Assembly: GCA_029834535.1 (NCBI GenBank)
Contig: JAQMWT010000543.1
Location: 1 to 63,967 of the forward strand
Source: Chrysophaeum taylorii
Taxonomy: Eukaryota; Sar; Pelagophyceae; Pelagomonadales; Pelagomonadaceae
Reading direction: 5' to 3'
Length of the DNA stretch: 63,967 nucleotides
The position numbers were made by a program, and so were the translations under genes. Below, in pieces: positions 1 through 9,867 of the stretch (positions within the stretch are counted from its first letter, which is position 1; each line of letters opens with the position of its first letter). Under the pieces are notes generated by a model that made no database searches, was not told where the DNA came from, and saw nothing but the letters and a program-made list of their open reading frames with translations.

Positions 1-89
1 TGTTGGTGTTTTGTTGTTTTGTTTTTTTTTTGCTGTATCAAGCCTCGAGAAGGGAGGGTAAGCCTTAGCGGTCAGGAGTTGCCGCCACA
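1..89 (-). repeat. LTR fragment of gypsy type
   Basis: Read on the minus strand this starts TGTGGCGGCAACTCC, the same start as the LTR next to the gypsy-1 polypurine tract (minus strand from 34738), and resembles the gypsy-2 LTR start at 42728 (TGTGGCAGTAACGCC). About the first 50 bases match gypsy-1, then a T-rich stretch follows to the window edge. It abuts CopA coding sequence at 90, so it is a gypsy LTR or element inserted in CopA. The other flank is outside the window, so the target duplication cannot be checked. Confidence 0.6.
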
Positions 90-647
90 AGCACGACTGG
101 ATACGCACTCTATCTGTATGGCTCCCTTGTTATGTGGAAGTCCAGACTGCGGCCTATCACTGCTACTTCCACGCATGAGAGTGATTTAATTGCACGCAAC
201 ACCTGTGCTGATGAGTTGGTTTGGTTGCGCAAGCTCATGACTGAGATGGCCCTCACTGTAAATCCCCGATACTATCTTCGTCAGCCTCCTGGGAAAGATC
301 TGCTGTTAGATTACGATGCCCACGACAATCCACTGCCGTCGGACATGTCCTTCATCCGCAACAGTCCTATCCTTGGAGATTCTGCCTCTGCTATCCATCT
401 CTCCAATAATCCGGATAGTGCGACCAAGGCTAAGGCCATCAGCACGCGCTGGTTTCGTATAAGAGACTATATTCAGCTCAAACGTATCCGGCTGCACCAT
501 ATTTCTGGCACCCATAATGTTGCCGATGGCTTCACTAAGCCCTTTGGTGCTCCCCTCTTCTCGACGTTTCGCAATTTGCTTGGTTTACATCAACCCATCG
601 TCCAAGTAGACGCTCAAACCTTACCCCCTTCTCTATGTCCGCAATGA
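90..647 (+). pseudogene. Ty1/copia RNase H, C-terminal part (CopA)
   Basis: The open frame starts inside the RNase H domain (STTGYA) and ends with a stop at 645-647. It contains the copia landmarks ATSTHESDLIA, LGDSASAIHLS, RWFRIRDY and the terminal signature HNVADGFTKPF. It aligns residue for residue with the RNase H of Cop2 (21350-21766) and Cop3 (56242-56880). RNase H removes the RNA strand after reverse transcription. The reverse transcriptase that should precede it is missing because a gypsy LTR interrupts the gene at 89/90. Confidence 0.85.
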
Positions 648-754
648 CATTAAACTAGCCCTCGCGGCAACGTACGTGTACAAGTTTCATCGCTCAACTC
701 ATGTCTGCTGTCACCTACTGATCTGTTTTCAGCCTTCCCGTCCATGAAGTAATC

Positions 755-1806
755 GTGAACTCCTCCCGGGATGTTGCTGCTGCCAACAGACGACACTCGT
801 ATGCTCGTGGCCGACCGTTATCATTAATGCCAACTTCGCCCGCAGTTCGCGAGCGTATCGCTGCCACAGCAATTAATCTTCGCAAAGCGACCTACTTGGC
901 TGCTGCTAAATCTCCGCCGCCGTCCACTGTGCCTGCATTAAAGACTGTCGCAGTAAGCCACTAGTGAATATTTTCTACGTGATCATACTAAGCTTGATCT
1001 GGTCGCTGTGTTGGAGGGCAAATCTCCGCCGCCGTCCACTGTGCCTGTATTAAAGACTGTCGCAGTAGGCCACTAGCGAATATTTTATACGTGACCATGC
1101 TAAGATTGATCTGGTCGCTATGTTGGAGGGTAATTCTATCTTCGAAGGCTTCAGTAACCTGAATTATCGGCAGCCTTTGCCCATAACAAATGAATTGGCA
1201 TATAAGTCTGCACAGGTTGTTGTGCAAGAATCATATGACACATGCGATGTTTCTAATATACATTTCATGTGCGGGTTTCAACTGGATACGATCCTTCAAT
1301 GATGTACCCGCTAACGAAGGCATTCGTGCCATGCATCTTCCCTTCCTGGGAGATGCTCCTAAAATCTCTCTTCTGTGTACCAAATGTCTCCTGGAGGATT
1401 CTTCTGCCCCTGGCACACCTTTTGTGATCGCTACAGGCTCTGAAGACGTTATAAAATCTGACGATACTATGGAGTTAGTTCGAACACATCTTGGTTCTGA
1501 TGATCACAAGAAACACAGGTTCAATGTCCCACGCCATATGTATTTGGCAATCTGTGCCATTTGCATGTTGTCCTTCCATGGCACTCCAAAACTTAAGTCT
1601 TGTTTAGACACACATCGATTGCCATGTTCAGAAGATCCCGCCGCTCATGTCCGCGATGCCATAATCAGGTTTAGCAAAGACATCATCGTAAACAAAGAGC
1701 TTAAGGGATCTCTCCTACGTCGCTTAGTCGCTCGAAACATTAGTAGCGATCACTTCTTGGCAGAACCTGTGATACTGGATCTATTTATCTCCAACTCCCG
1801 CAAATG
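755..1806 (+). pseudogene. ORF3 N-terminal half, accessory protein 3' of pol (CopA)
   Basis: This starts about 105 bases after the RNase H stop, with a GTG where Cop2 and Cop3 have ATG. The start (DVAAANRRHS, then RGRPLSL) matches the Cop2/Cop3 starts (KDAA.RR.S, NRGRGG). Frameshifts and a 112-bp tandem duplication (908-1131) break the frame. The YFLRDHTKLDLVA block matches YFLFKHCKFDALA of Cop3. From about 1300 an open stretch holds the conserved cysteine pairs (LCTKC, then AICAIC) and the block DPAAHVRDAIIRF. No known family was recognised. The three CxxC pairs suggest a zinc-binding fold, which is an inference. Confidence 0.65.
908..1131 (+). repeat. 112-bp tandem duplication inside ORF3 of CopA
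   Basis: Two adjacent copies, 908-1019 and 1020-1131, each begin AAATCTCCGCCGCCGTCC and end near GGTCGCT.TGTTGGAGGG, with scattered substitutions. Cop2 and Cop3 have one copy of this block. The unit length is not a multiple of three, so the duplication itself shifts the frame. Confidence 0.85.
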
Positions 1807-2760
1807 ACTGTAACAGGTCTGGTGCATCTCATCGCTTGTTGGTCGCTTCTCCATTCGACGCAGATCCAATGTTCTATCATCAACGATCCTAACGCTCTTC
1901 TTGATCTTCTGCTCGACCTATACGTGTCGTGCACACTCAAACAGCACGATTTGACATCCGCTTCCGACCCTTCAGCTTCGCCCACGTTTCTAGAATACTT
2001 CTCCGGATTATCCTCGGAGAATCAGAGCCAATTTGCTAGTGTCTTACGCAGGACCAAGCACCCATCTGCCGTAATCAAAGAGTTCTCCTCTAAGCTCAGC
2101 CAGAACACACAGGTGGTGTCTACTCCTCCTGTTAAGCCGACTGTCTCATTCTCTGATGATGTTTCTGATGGCTCTCTTAAACTTCAAGCCTTGGAAACCA
2201 AAGTGCTGGAATTATCCAACCAACTCGCAGCCACTCAACTGGCTTCGGCACAAGAAATCACCAATAAACTCACAACAAATTTGGAACGTCCAGAAAAACG
2301 CTGTGTTCGAAATACGAAGAGTCTAAGTCTACTGGACGATCGTCTAAAGACAGGCAAAATTTTCAGGACACTTATTTACCTGTGCTGTGCGAGCTTACTC
2401 AGCGGGTCTCCCAACTATTCGTGGGATCAATGCAAAATCTCGAAGAAGATGACCCTGAGCGACAAAGTAAGCTCGAGGAAACCATTCAAAATCTCCAGGA
2501 CACTATATCCGATGTTGATGGAGATATAATACCCGCATCTGAACTTCGCCAACTATCTGCCGCAGCTTCTGTTTCATACTTGTCTGCCCTCATGCCACCA
2601 TTAAGCACGTTGTTTAATTTTCATGCTGGAATGCGGATAATGACAGTGACAATGATGAAGCTCTTCACAATGCGACTAGCCAGCAATTAGAAGAAGAGAC
2701 GGCTGATGATGCTGATGGAGATGAAGACGAACTCGATTGCAGTTCACCTTCAAATGTGAA
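1804..2760 (+). pseudogene. ORF3 C-terminal half: coiled coil and acidic tail (CopA)
   Basis: Continuation of the accessory protein in broken frames (1804-2529, then 2382-2690, then an open stretch to about 2810). It matches Cop2 (18311-19434) and Cop3 (54111-55460): a WSLL-type block, a long heptad-like helix (LKLQALETKVLELSNQLA), a block with IPASELRQLSAAASVSYLS, and an acidic tail ending LRNITTR. The family looks like a multimerising structural or nucleic-acid-associated protein, but no function can be assigned. Confidence 0.6.
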
Positions 2761-2936
2761 TGAAACGTCTTTGCGCAATATCACCACACGTAACTCCGGT
2801 TCGGCGCAAACGCCTAAATCCTTGTTTCCTCCTGTTTGTTTGTTGTGTTTTGTTTATAATTGTTCGACGTTTCACGTCTGGTGTACGATCTGTGCACTCT
2901 CAAGAACGCCTGGAACATTTAAAGCATGTCCCACAC

Positions 2937-2946
2937 GTTGAGGGGG
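2937..2946 (+). other. Polypurine tract of CopA
   Basis: TTGAGGGGGT lies directly upstream of the 3' LTR. The same tract precedes the 3' LTRs of Cop2 (reverse complement of 17334-17345) and Cop3 (53993-54004). It is the expected plus-strand primer site. Confidence 0.7.
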
Positions 2947-3360
2947 TCGAGAGAGTTGGCTCCTATCGTATACGACTCTCTGGAGTTCTTCGTACCACAT
3001 ACTCCTTACCTCTTTCTCTTATGAGGGTTTTCTCTCCGAGTTAATACGGCTTTCCCTCATCCCTTACCCCCCCCCTTCCGCTTTCAACCTACCTAGCCAC
3101 GATGAGATCTCGTCCAGTGTTTTCTTTTATATAGGGGAAATCCGCCCTTGCGTGCCATAAGGTCCAGTGTCAATTGTTTATGTGGCATTAGCTCTGTTCC
3201 TCGTTGTCAGTGTGAAAGCTTCTCCGGGATCTATTGTCCCTGGGAAGTGAGGAGCTCAATACCTACCTTGTGTAGTAGCACGTGACGTGCGGGATGGTCT
3301 AGTCACACCTAAGACCGTACGCGGTCTCTACCATACACCCGGAGAGGGTCAAATCTCTCC
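2947..3360 (+). repeat. 3' LTR of CopA
   Basis: About 414 bp, homologous along its length to the Cop2 and Cop3 LTRs. Shared landmarks are GAGGGTTTTCTC, the AATACGGCTTTCCCT block, and the terminal GGAGAGGGTCAAATCTCTC. Ends are placed by comparison with Cop2, whose two LTRs and 5-bp target duplication define them. The ends are not the usual TG...CA. Confidence 0.75.
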
Positions 3361-5000
3361 AGTACCAGCAAAGTCTGTTCCCCCTCTGGGCAAATAGCTG
3401 TCCAATGGATGCCACCAGAGGTGTTGAGGGTGGAGAGTTCGGGAGATTCGAAATCGAGGAAGCGATGTTGAAGATCCCATCGAAAATCAGCGAGTTTGCC
3501 ACCAGCGGATTTGTAGGCGCCAACAGTAGAGGCTTGCAGCCGGGCAGTGATAGATGCCATGGAGGAGGCCTTGCGGTTGTTAGGGCGCCGGGAACCTGGG
3601 ACAAGTTCGAGGTTATTTTGTGAAAACAGGTCCTTGTAAGACGGTAGGATTGGCGGTGGCGAAATAGTGGTGTCGTCATCAGCTGGAGAAGCTGAGGGGT
3701 TGGTGTCTGGAGACTGAGTCTGAGACGAGGACGGAGCGGGAGCGGGTGAAGGGGGAGCAGGATTAGGGGTGTGCCCCCTCAGAGTTTGATTCCCCCTCTG
3801 CAACGCATCATCGGGGTCATCATCTCGATGGGGCGTAATTCTTAAAGGAACAGGTGGAGCATCAGGTGGAGGAGCATGTTCAGGATCAAGAGTGTAACGG
3901 TGAAGCATGAATGTGAAGGTAAGCTTGGAGGAGACGCGAAGTTGTCCGTTCTCCGGGTTGAGAACGACATCTGCCTGATGATCGACATGTGGAGAGATAA
4001 GTGGGTTTTGCGAGTTGGTGCAGCATAAGAAAAGATATCCGCGGCGTGACGGTTCGTACTTACGGTGTTCATGAGGTTCCAGGAGAAGGAAGAACTCACT
4101 ACCAAAGATTTTAAGAAAGCCAGGTTGAGGGGAGCTCGATTGGTTGTAAGGAAACTGTTGCGGGTGTGGATACGTTCTAGGGAGGCGCTAGGCAAGATAT
4201 TATAGGACTGGATGGTGTGGATCACAGCCCATGGAAAGTGAATTGCCGGCTCTACAATTTTGGCGCCACGGTAGTGTGCAATGATAAGACTACGAAGGCG
4301 AGTTGAGGAGGCAGAGGCAATGAAGCCTATACTTTGTTCGACCTCATGATTGAAATGGTGTAGGTAAGGCGGGAAAGCAACAAGGTTAATGCCTTTATCG
4401 ACACGGTAGGGTGTTGTCACATGCAAGCTGAAGTATGGACGACACGCGTCAGATTTGACTGTGCGCAAGCGGACATTAAGTTGGGTTCTGCAAAAGGCGT
4501 GCAGAAAGTCCAGGGCCTGCGCGAACTCAGTTGCGTTAGTAGTGCGCGTAAAATACGCCAGCAAGAATTTCGACAGCAGCTCCTCAAAGAGTATGATGTG
4601 AGTGTAGCCGCCCCATTCCGAAGGAATTGTCACGTAGCCTCCATCACAAGCCCAGACATCACCTGGTTAGTGAGTCTGTTCAAAGTTGGGCTTGGTTTGA
4701 TTATGAGGATCGTGGCGGTGACGTTCGTTATGGCAGATGCAGTCCATACAGATATCTCGATCGGGGATGTCGGATGCCGAAAAGCCAGGACGTGCAAGGA
4801 CGTCGGAGCTTTGGCTGCCACATTGTCAGGGAAATGGCGAACCTGCGGAAGCGGTTGGCGCGTTCTTTCGCGTTTTGGTATTCGACAGTGCCATGCGGGA
4901 GGGATTTGCGAGGAATCGACTTAACGGGTATGTGTCGTTTGCTCCGAACGCTAAATTTGAGCTCAGTAGCCGAGTCTAAGGAGGGGACGTTGCTGTCATC
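3361..5000 (-). pseudogene. Copia integrase core and C-terminal region (Cop1)
   Basis: On the minus strand the frame shows the catalytic ACDGGY aspartate (near 4650), a second aspartate in VKSDACRPYFS, and the glutamate helix FNHEVEQSIGFIASASSTRLR, followed by WAVIHTIQSYN. These align with Cop2 and Cop3. The C-terminal extension (3361-3908) is proline-rich and ends at GIHWTAICPEGEQ, where CopA interrupts it. Two frames are needed (3309-3908 and 3842-4633), so it is frameshifted. Integrase would join element cDNA to the chromosome. Confidence 0.75.
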
Positions 5001-6170
5001 GGACGAGGCAAGTGCTTCTTCAGGTGTATTTCATGAGGAGCGGTAGTTTAACAACATTTCGGTCCAGCTTCGGTGGGCGATATGGCTTATGAATGCGTCT
5101 GCCTGAGAAACCGTGTCAGAACTGTGACTGAAAGGGGACAGTTCGCGAGTGAGAAAAGTAGACACATAAGTCTTCTTCCGAATGGCAGTATCATGTTGAA
5201 AGGTAGGGTCCAATATGAGGGACTTCTTGTCGACAATTATGCGGCAGATATGCGTATAGAGCGCATGATAAGTGCCAGCCGGTAAAGCATTTCTGAGAAG
5301 ATCACAGCAAAGATCATTCTCCAGCGAAAGCAAGAAGGACTCTTGAGGGCGAGTGTGGTTGTTTGCTCTAATGAGCTCGGGGCGCGTTGGATATCGAAGT
5401 TGGCCATTACGTGGATCGAGTAGGATGATGTTGGCGTATTCCCGTAATGTGGGCAAGGGGGCAAGCATGGAGTGGGTTTTGGGGCCAAGTTTGCGATCGC
5501 TATCCCGTAAGTAGCCAAGATGCCGACTGTGGGGTAGATGATAATCTCATAGGGCAAAGTACCTGTCCTTAAACAAGAATCGGTCGCAAGCTGAGTCGTA
5601 GGCGACACAGTTTTGCATAACCAGTGCGCACGGAGTTAGTAGACTGTGGATGGCAGGAAGAGAGCCGTGAGCAGTGTCGACCTGAGGGTGCGCTTGTACT
5701 AGCCAACGGTAGCCTTGGAACGAGTCCAAGTGAATCGTTTTGTCGGCGGGGTTATCGGAAGCGGTGAGCGTGTAGGTAGATCCAAATGGATCAATCGAAG
5801 CCCTGTACTTACTAGCCGTGTTCTCAACTAGGAGGTTGCCTTCGGAGTGTTGGCCACTGGTACGGAAGTGGATGTTGTAGGTGGATGAAGACTTTGCAAG
5901 AACTAACCAGTGTGCAGATTGGTTAGTTTCGAAAATCGTGACACATAGGACACAGGAGTGGGTGTGCTAGGCGAAGGCCTGGCGAAGACATTGTAGAGAG
6001 TAACGAATGCCGTGAGGCGGATGGGATTAGACGATCCCTGCAGAGGCTGATTGGATGATCTCGTAAAGCCCAAGTTATGATAAGTGCATTGAGGATGCGA
6101 CGTTTGGGAGGATTGTTCGAGAGCTTGTTGGGAATGAAGCCTGAGGAACAGAAGATTTAAGGTTTCAAGT
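5001..6170 (-). pseudogene. Linker between methyltransferase and integrase (Cop1)
   Basis: About 1.2 kb of degenerate coding sequence corresponds to 24950-26230 of Cop2. Recognisable shared blocks are RANN.T..Q.SFLLSL..DLCCD and NA.PAGTYH..YTH.C, which sit N-terminal to the integrase. The role of this region is unknown. It may be a pre-integrase domain. Frameshifts split it into short stretches (5031-5468, 5237-5608, 5547-5729). Confidence 0.5.
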
Positions 6171-6180
6171 TCGCGAAGGC

Positions 6181-6840
6181 TTAGCGATCAGAGCCTGCGC
6201 GGGTGTGCAAAGGAAAGGTTTTAGGTAAAGGAACCAAAGGAGGATCAGGGTAGATGCGAATCCAGTCTTTAGCATGATCTTTGGAGAGCCAGAGGGACTT
6301 TGAGCTAGAGTTGATATCGTCAGCAATGTCCAAAAATCGTTTAGGGTGTTGATTGGGCCAGGAAAGCACATCAATGCTGCCTGTGTTATATCTACGAGCA
6401 ACACAGATCCATCTCTCTCTGGATTGGTAGTCGCCACAAACGAACGTTGGAGATCGATCGACCACATCGACCGTATAATTGAGTGTAGCGTGGATAAGGT
6501 TGACCACGGAAGTACGATCCCGGTGTACCTGCTTGTGTGGGGGAGTCATCTCTGCTAGAAGAACGAGGGGCTTGAGCAACTTAATAACGGTGAGCATGCT
6601 GTCAAATAGAGCATCGTCAAGTAAACTGATTAAGTCCGGGGTTTTGGTGTTCTTCGACAGATTGCGGTTCGTGCAAGGTGGTGTGAATTCTATGATGTCA
6701 CAATACAGTTTCCGTCTCTCCTCTTCAGTGATAGAGTGAAGGTGATTGATAAAGGAAGGGAGGGATTGGAAAATTAACACATATGGGAATCGTCTGCGTA
6801 ACATGCGCACAATAGTATCATCAGACTCGACAACAACTTT
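6181..6840 (-). pseudogene. C5-cytosine DNA methyltransferase-like domain (Cop1)
   Basis: The open frame 6181-6810 has C5-methyltransferase landmarks in order: TPPCTNRN (motif IV, candidate catalytic Cys, residue 46), LLAEMTPPHK (motif VI position, Glu 87, with EMT for the usual ENV) and GDYQSRERW (motif VIII QxRxR, Gln 129). Spacings Cys-Glu 41 and Glu-Gln 42 equal those in Cop2 and Cop4. A LDIADDI block near residue 170 resembles the Dcm region after motif VIII. The S-adenosylmethionine motif I is absent: the KVVVESDD strand (near 6826-6840) joins directly to protease-side sequence, so about 135 bp present in Cop4 are deleted. This copy should be inactive. Confidence 0.7.
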
Positions 6841-6844
6841 AAGA

Positions 6845-8349
6845 TCAGTGGTTTGGTATTGCTCCGTACGTAGTCATTACGCTTACGAAGGTTGAGTAGT
6901 AAAGGACGGAACCAAGGGCGCGAATGTAGTTTCTTGAGAAGGTAGGCATAGTAGTGACACAGGTCGCGATTTTCATTTTACCTTGTCAGAGGAAATGCAA
7001 GTGATCGTAATTCGATGTTTCTGTCGCGCGCAAGAACATAACGTAAACAAGGCAACGCTGGTAAAACGCGGACCACAAAATGAATGGGCGCCTTTACATC
7101 CGTGTCAACAAGGCTAGGTAGATTGGACGGACTTGGTTGTTCGCTATCGTCGAGGGTGACGGTTAGTTGGGCCTTGTTCCACTCGGGTGCACTCACAATG
7201 AAGAGACGTCGTCCTTGCACCGGTTTGAGGAACAGAGCATAATCAATTTTCACATAGCCGATTCCTGGGTGGTCTGGTATAGGTGTGAGGATGTTCTTTG
7301 TTAGCATGATGTGTGAAACTTGCTGTTGACCTGTAGCGGTTTGGACAACAGGGGCACTTTTGGGATCTATTGGGACAATGTGATTCGGGATTGCAAAGTC
7401 AAAAGTCGTCATGAGCGAAATGGATGCACAACTATCTAAGTAAAGAAAGTGAAAGTGATGGGGAGGGTTATGTTCCCTCATATATTTGGTTAGAAAGGCA
7501 TTTTCGCTGTGGACACTGGTAGAAGGGATGCTAGCTGCATACATATAGGTTGGTTTAACAGCACCCTTATCGCCGACTGCGGTTGCGATGGAGGACGGTG
7601 CCTCATGAATCCTGAGCCTTGCGAGGGCATCCGCCCTCCCGGCGTAGGTTGGCACCTATTCGCCTCCCGGGCGGGCCGGTTGGCAGCCGGAACGTTCGCA
7701 GTGGGGCGGGGTATGATGGCCGGGGGGCGAAGACGGAAGGTTATCGACGAGTTGGTTGTCAGTCACATCGCGGTCTCCTCGTCGCATGGCGACAAGCTTG
7801 ATGGTCACTCTCCGCCGACCGACCTTTCGGCGCTCCTCGTCTACAGGCCCGTGATTCCGGACTGGCTCCTGTCGGTCCGGCCTGGCTCCCATGCTCGGGA
7901 GAGGTCTGAAGTTAGTTAAGTTAGTTAGTTAGGTTTAACAGCTTGGACGTGACAATGAGTTGAGTAAATTTGATAGGGGCGACTGGGGGAGTAGGTTCCC
8001 CATTGTCGGCTCTTAAACCATTGTCGATGTCAACTGGTGACAGTCCAGTGTGCGTGGCTTGTATTGGTGACGAACTATTTGACTGCGCTGTAGACTGAGC
8101 AGTAATTTGACGGCACATGGCAGCAGTGACATGGGACGAGAGCAGGTTTAATTGCTCTGGAGAGAGCTGAGAGATAGCAGCCCCAGTTAGTTTGACTGAC
8201 TCGGCAGAGGTAGAAATGGCATTAGTAGGGCCATGACAATCGGAACCAGAGTGAGATGTAGAGTTGGGTCCAGACACAGTAGGTTGTTCTGGCCCATAGT
8301 TTAACGACGTTTCGGTCGAAAGCAGATGTAAGTCAACATCACGCATCAT
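6845..8349 (-). pseudogene. Gag C-terminus and aspartic protease (Cop1), split by SINE S1
   Basis: 7932-8349 encodes the serine/threonine-rich end of gag. 6978-7562 encodes the protease with LYLDSCASISLM, QTATGQQQVSHIML and GYVKIDYALFL, aligning with Cop4 62017-63126. The active-site triad reads D-S-C-A instead of D-[ST]-G-A. SINE S1 sits between the parts. After a stop at 6978 the same frame continues to about 6845 (ENRDLCHYY...LLLNLRKRN), as in Cop4. Confidence 0.7.
7563..7931 (+). mobile_element. SINE-like element S1, full length
   Basis: A 369-bp GC-rich repeat starts ACCCTTATCGCCGACTGCGG and ends in a GTTAGTTAAGTTAGTTAGTTA tail. It is flanked by an 11-bp target duplication GGTTTAACAGC (7552-7562 and 7932-7942) and interrupts the Cop1 gag-protease frame. 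No long ORF is credible. The variable TTAG tail, variable 5' truncation among copies and 8-13 bp duplications point to LINE-driven retroposition. I could not place convincing Pol III A and B boxes, so the origin of the head is unknown. Confidence 0.8.
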
Positions 8350-9200
8350 ATCTTCGGTATACTGAAGCTGATCATTAAGGCGGAGAACTTCAGTGTTAGC
8401 GTCAGAAGCAGTTGCGATGATGTCAGCAGACTGTAGGAGAGTCTCAAACTACTTGTTAATGTTGTCTTGCAGTTGCGACGTAGTCGCATTCTGCGAAGCA
8501 TGTTTAGAGAGTTCTCTACATTGATCTTAGAGGGCGTGCATCGTGTGCTTTGTACGATCCAGTAATTTCATATCAGATCGGGCAGATCGATCAAACGTGC
8601 GCGCGTACACTGGTCGGTCATTAGATTGACCAGGGCCACGTGTTCTGGTAACATAGCAGTCACCAGGGCGATAGTAGCCGAATCATTACGTGAGAATGGT
8701 TGACTAGCGTCCTTCGAGTTGCGGAGGCGTCTTGCATTAAACTGGGGTTTCGACGGTCCAGAGGCTGTGGTAGTAAGTGACACGAATGAGCGGCATGATC
8801 CTGCTCAGAGTCAGCGTTATCCGACAGCTGAGTTAAAAGTAACTTGGGTTTCTGGTGAGTAGAGAGACTTTCCACATAGGGGATCCAAGAGACAGGGGGC
8901 ACGAGGCGCCTTTCGTCTTCCGGATTGTTGGGAGCAGAGTTGTAGAGGTCCAGTGTGTATTCCAGGATGTGAGAGGAATCTGATGGATGACAAAGTCTGT
9001 CAGCCTCAGGCTGTGCTCTTGGAGACGTACGGGTCTCGTAAGTAAAGCACAAGTCAACCCAACCTCGGTCGTAGCGGTTGTTGCTATTATTGTTGGCGAT
9101 GTGCTTGTAGATCTCCTGGCAAACTTTCGACAAAGAGTGCCAGAGTGCCTTCGTCATGCAGAATATTCCGCAAGGCAGTGGTATTAAGTCACGGAGGGAC
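8350..9200 (-). pseudogene. Gag of Cop1, N-terminally truncated
   Basis: The minus-strand frame 8660-9157 matches Cop4 gag (60830-61885): NNRYDRGWVDLCFTYETR, ERLCHP-type block, PVSWIPYVESLS, KPKLLLT. A second frame (8568-8783) carries FNARRLRNSKDA.QPFSR. The frame is broken by frameshifts and ends near 9200, where homology to Cop4 stops. No zinc knuckle is visible in this part. Confidence 0.65.
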
Positions 9201-9867
9201 CATCCCGTCTCACCGTGTGAGTCTGGCAGGGCAGATTTCAGGGAACAAGGTTAGGTCCCCCTAGCCTCAGCACACGACAGACGATACAGAGAGACACACC
9301 TAGGTTAACATGTGATCCTACATACCTACGGGGCGCGCTAGACCATGATGAACGTGAGCACAAATCAGAGACTATTGATTTGGTGAAAAGGGAGAAGAAG
9401 GATAAGGAAGAGATCGCGTTCTCAACGGACGGAAATAGGGGTAGGAGTTAGCAGATTCCTCTGCACCCCCTCGAGATGTCTTGAAGCAGAGCAACATGAT
9501 ATCTCTTTCGAGAAATATGATAAGAAGGACGAGATCGGGATGAACCAGAGGTGCACCTCAGAGGTCACATAAAGTGGCACAACATTATCATCATCAGACA
9601 CGAGGGTGTCAGGACTTAGACGACTTGGTCAGAGCGGTACCTGTTATTCTCAAATAAGTGAAGGGGAAAATGCGAGCGAGCGGCGTACGAGCGATGTGCT
9701 CGGCCATTCGACCCGCAAAAAGTTCAAAACAACGACTCATGGTGCCCTTTCGAAGTCCTGAGAAGCTGGGGTCGAACGGCGTGGACGGTCATCCGAGTAA
9801 TCGGGCACGAAAATCATCACTCCGACGGTGATTTTTTGGGGGTTACGCGGGTTTATGAAGGAAAGTT
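9201..9867. other. No gene recognised
   Basis: About 670 bp between the truncated Cop1 gag and a GC-rich degenerate ORF region. There is no ORF over 60 codons, no obvious LTR or SINE, and no clear tandem array. It may be remnant transposon or ancestral DNA. Confidence 0.4.

Larger units (their letters stand above)
90..3360 (+). mobile_element. CopA: 3' half of a Ty1/copia retrotransposon
   Basis: In order: RNase H, the extra 3' ORF (ORF3), a polypurine tract and a 3' LTR of the Cop2/Cop3 LTR family. The 5' part is cut off by the gypsy LTR at 1-89. At the right end (about 3360) the sequence returns to the Cop1 integrase reading frame on the opposite strand, so CopA is inserted in Cop1. ORF3 carries frameshifts and a 112-bp internal duplication, so the copy is dead. 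Confidence 0.8.
3361..9200 (-). mobile_element. Cop1: Ty1/copia element with a DNA methyltransferase domain (5' two thirds)
   Basis: Reading leftwards from 9200: gag, protease (split by SINE S1), methyltransferase-like domain, a linker region, then integrase, which is cut at 3361 by the insertion of CopA. Gag and protease are closest to Cop4 (shared NNRYDRGWVD, HSENAFLT). RT and RNase H would lie left of the window. Neither LTR is seen: gag is already truncated at its N-terminus near 9200. Frameshifts and stops are present throughout. Confidence 0.8.

Noticed and set aside
7563..7931. Classifying the TTAG-tailed repeat as a MITE
   Set aside because: It lacks terminal inverted repeats, has variable-length duplications and 5' truncations, and ends in a simple-repeat tail, which fits retroposition.
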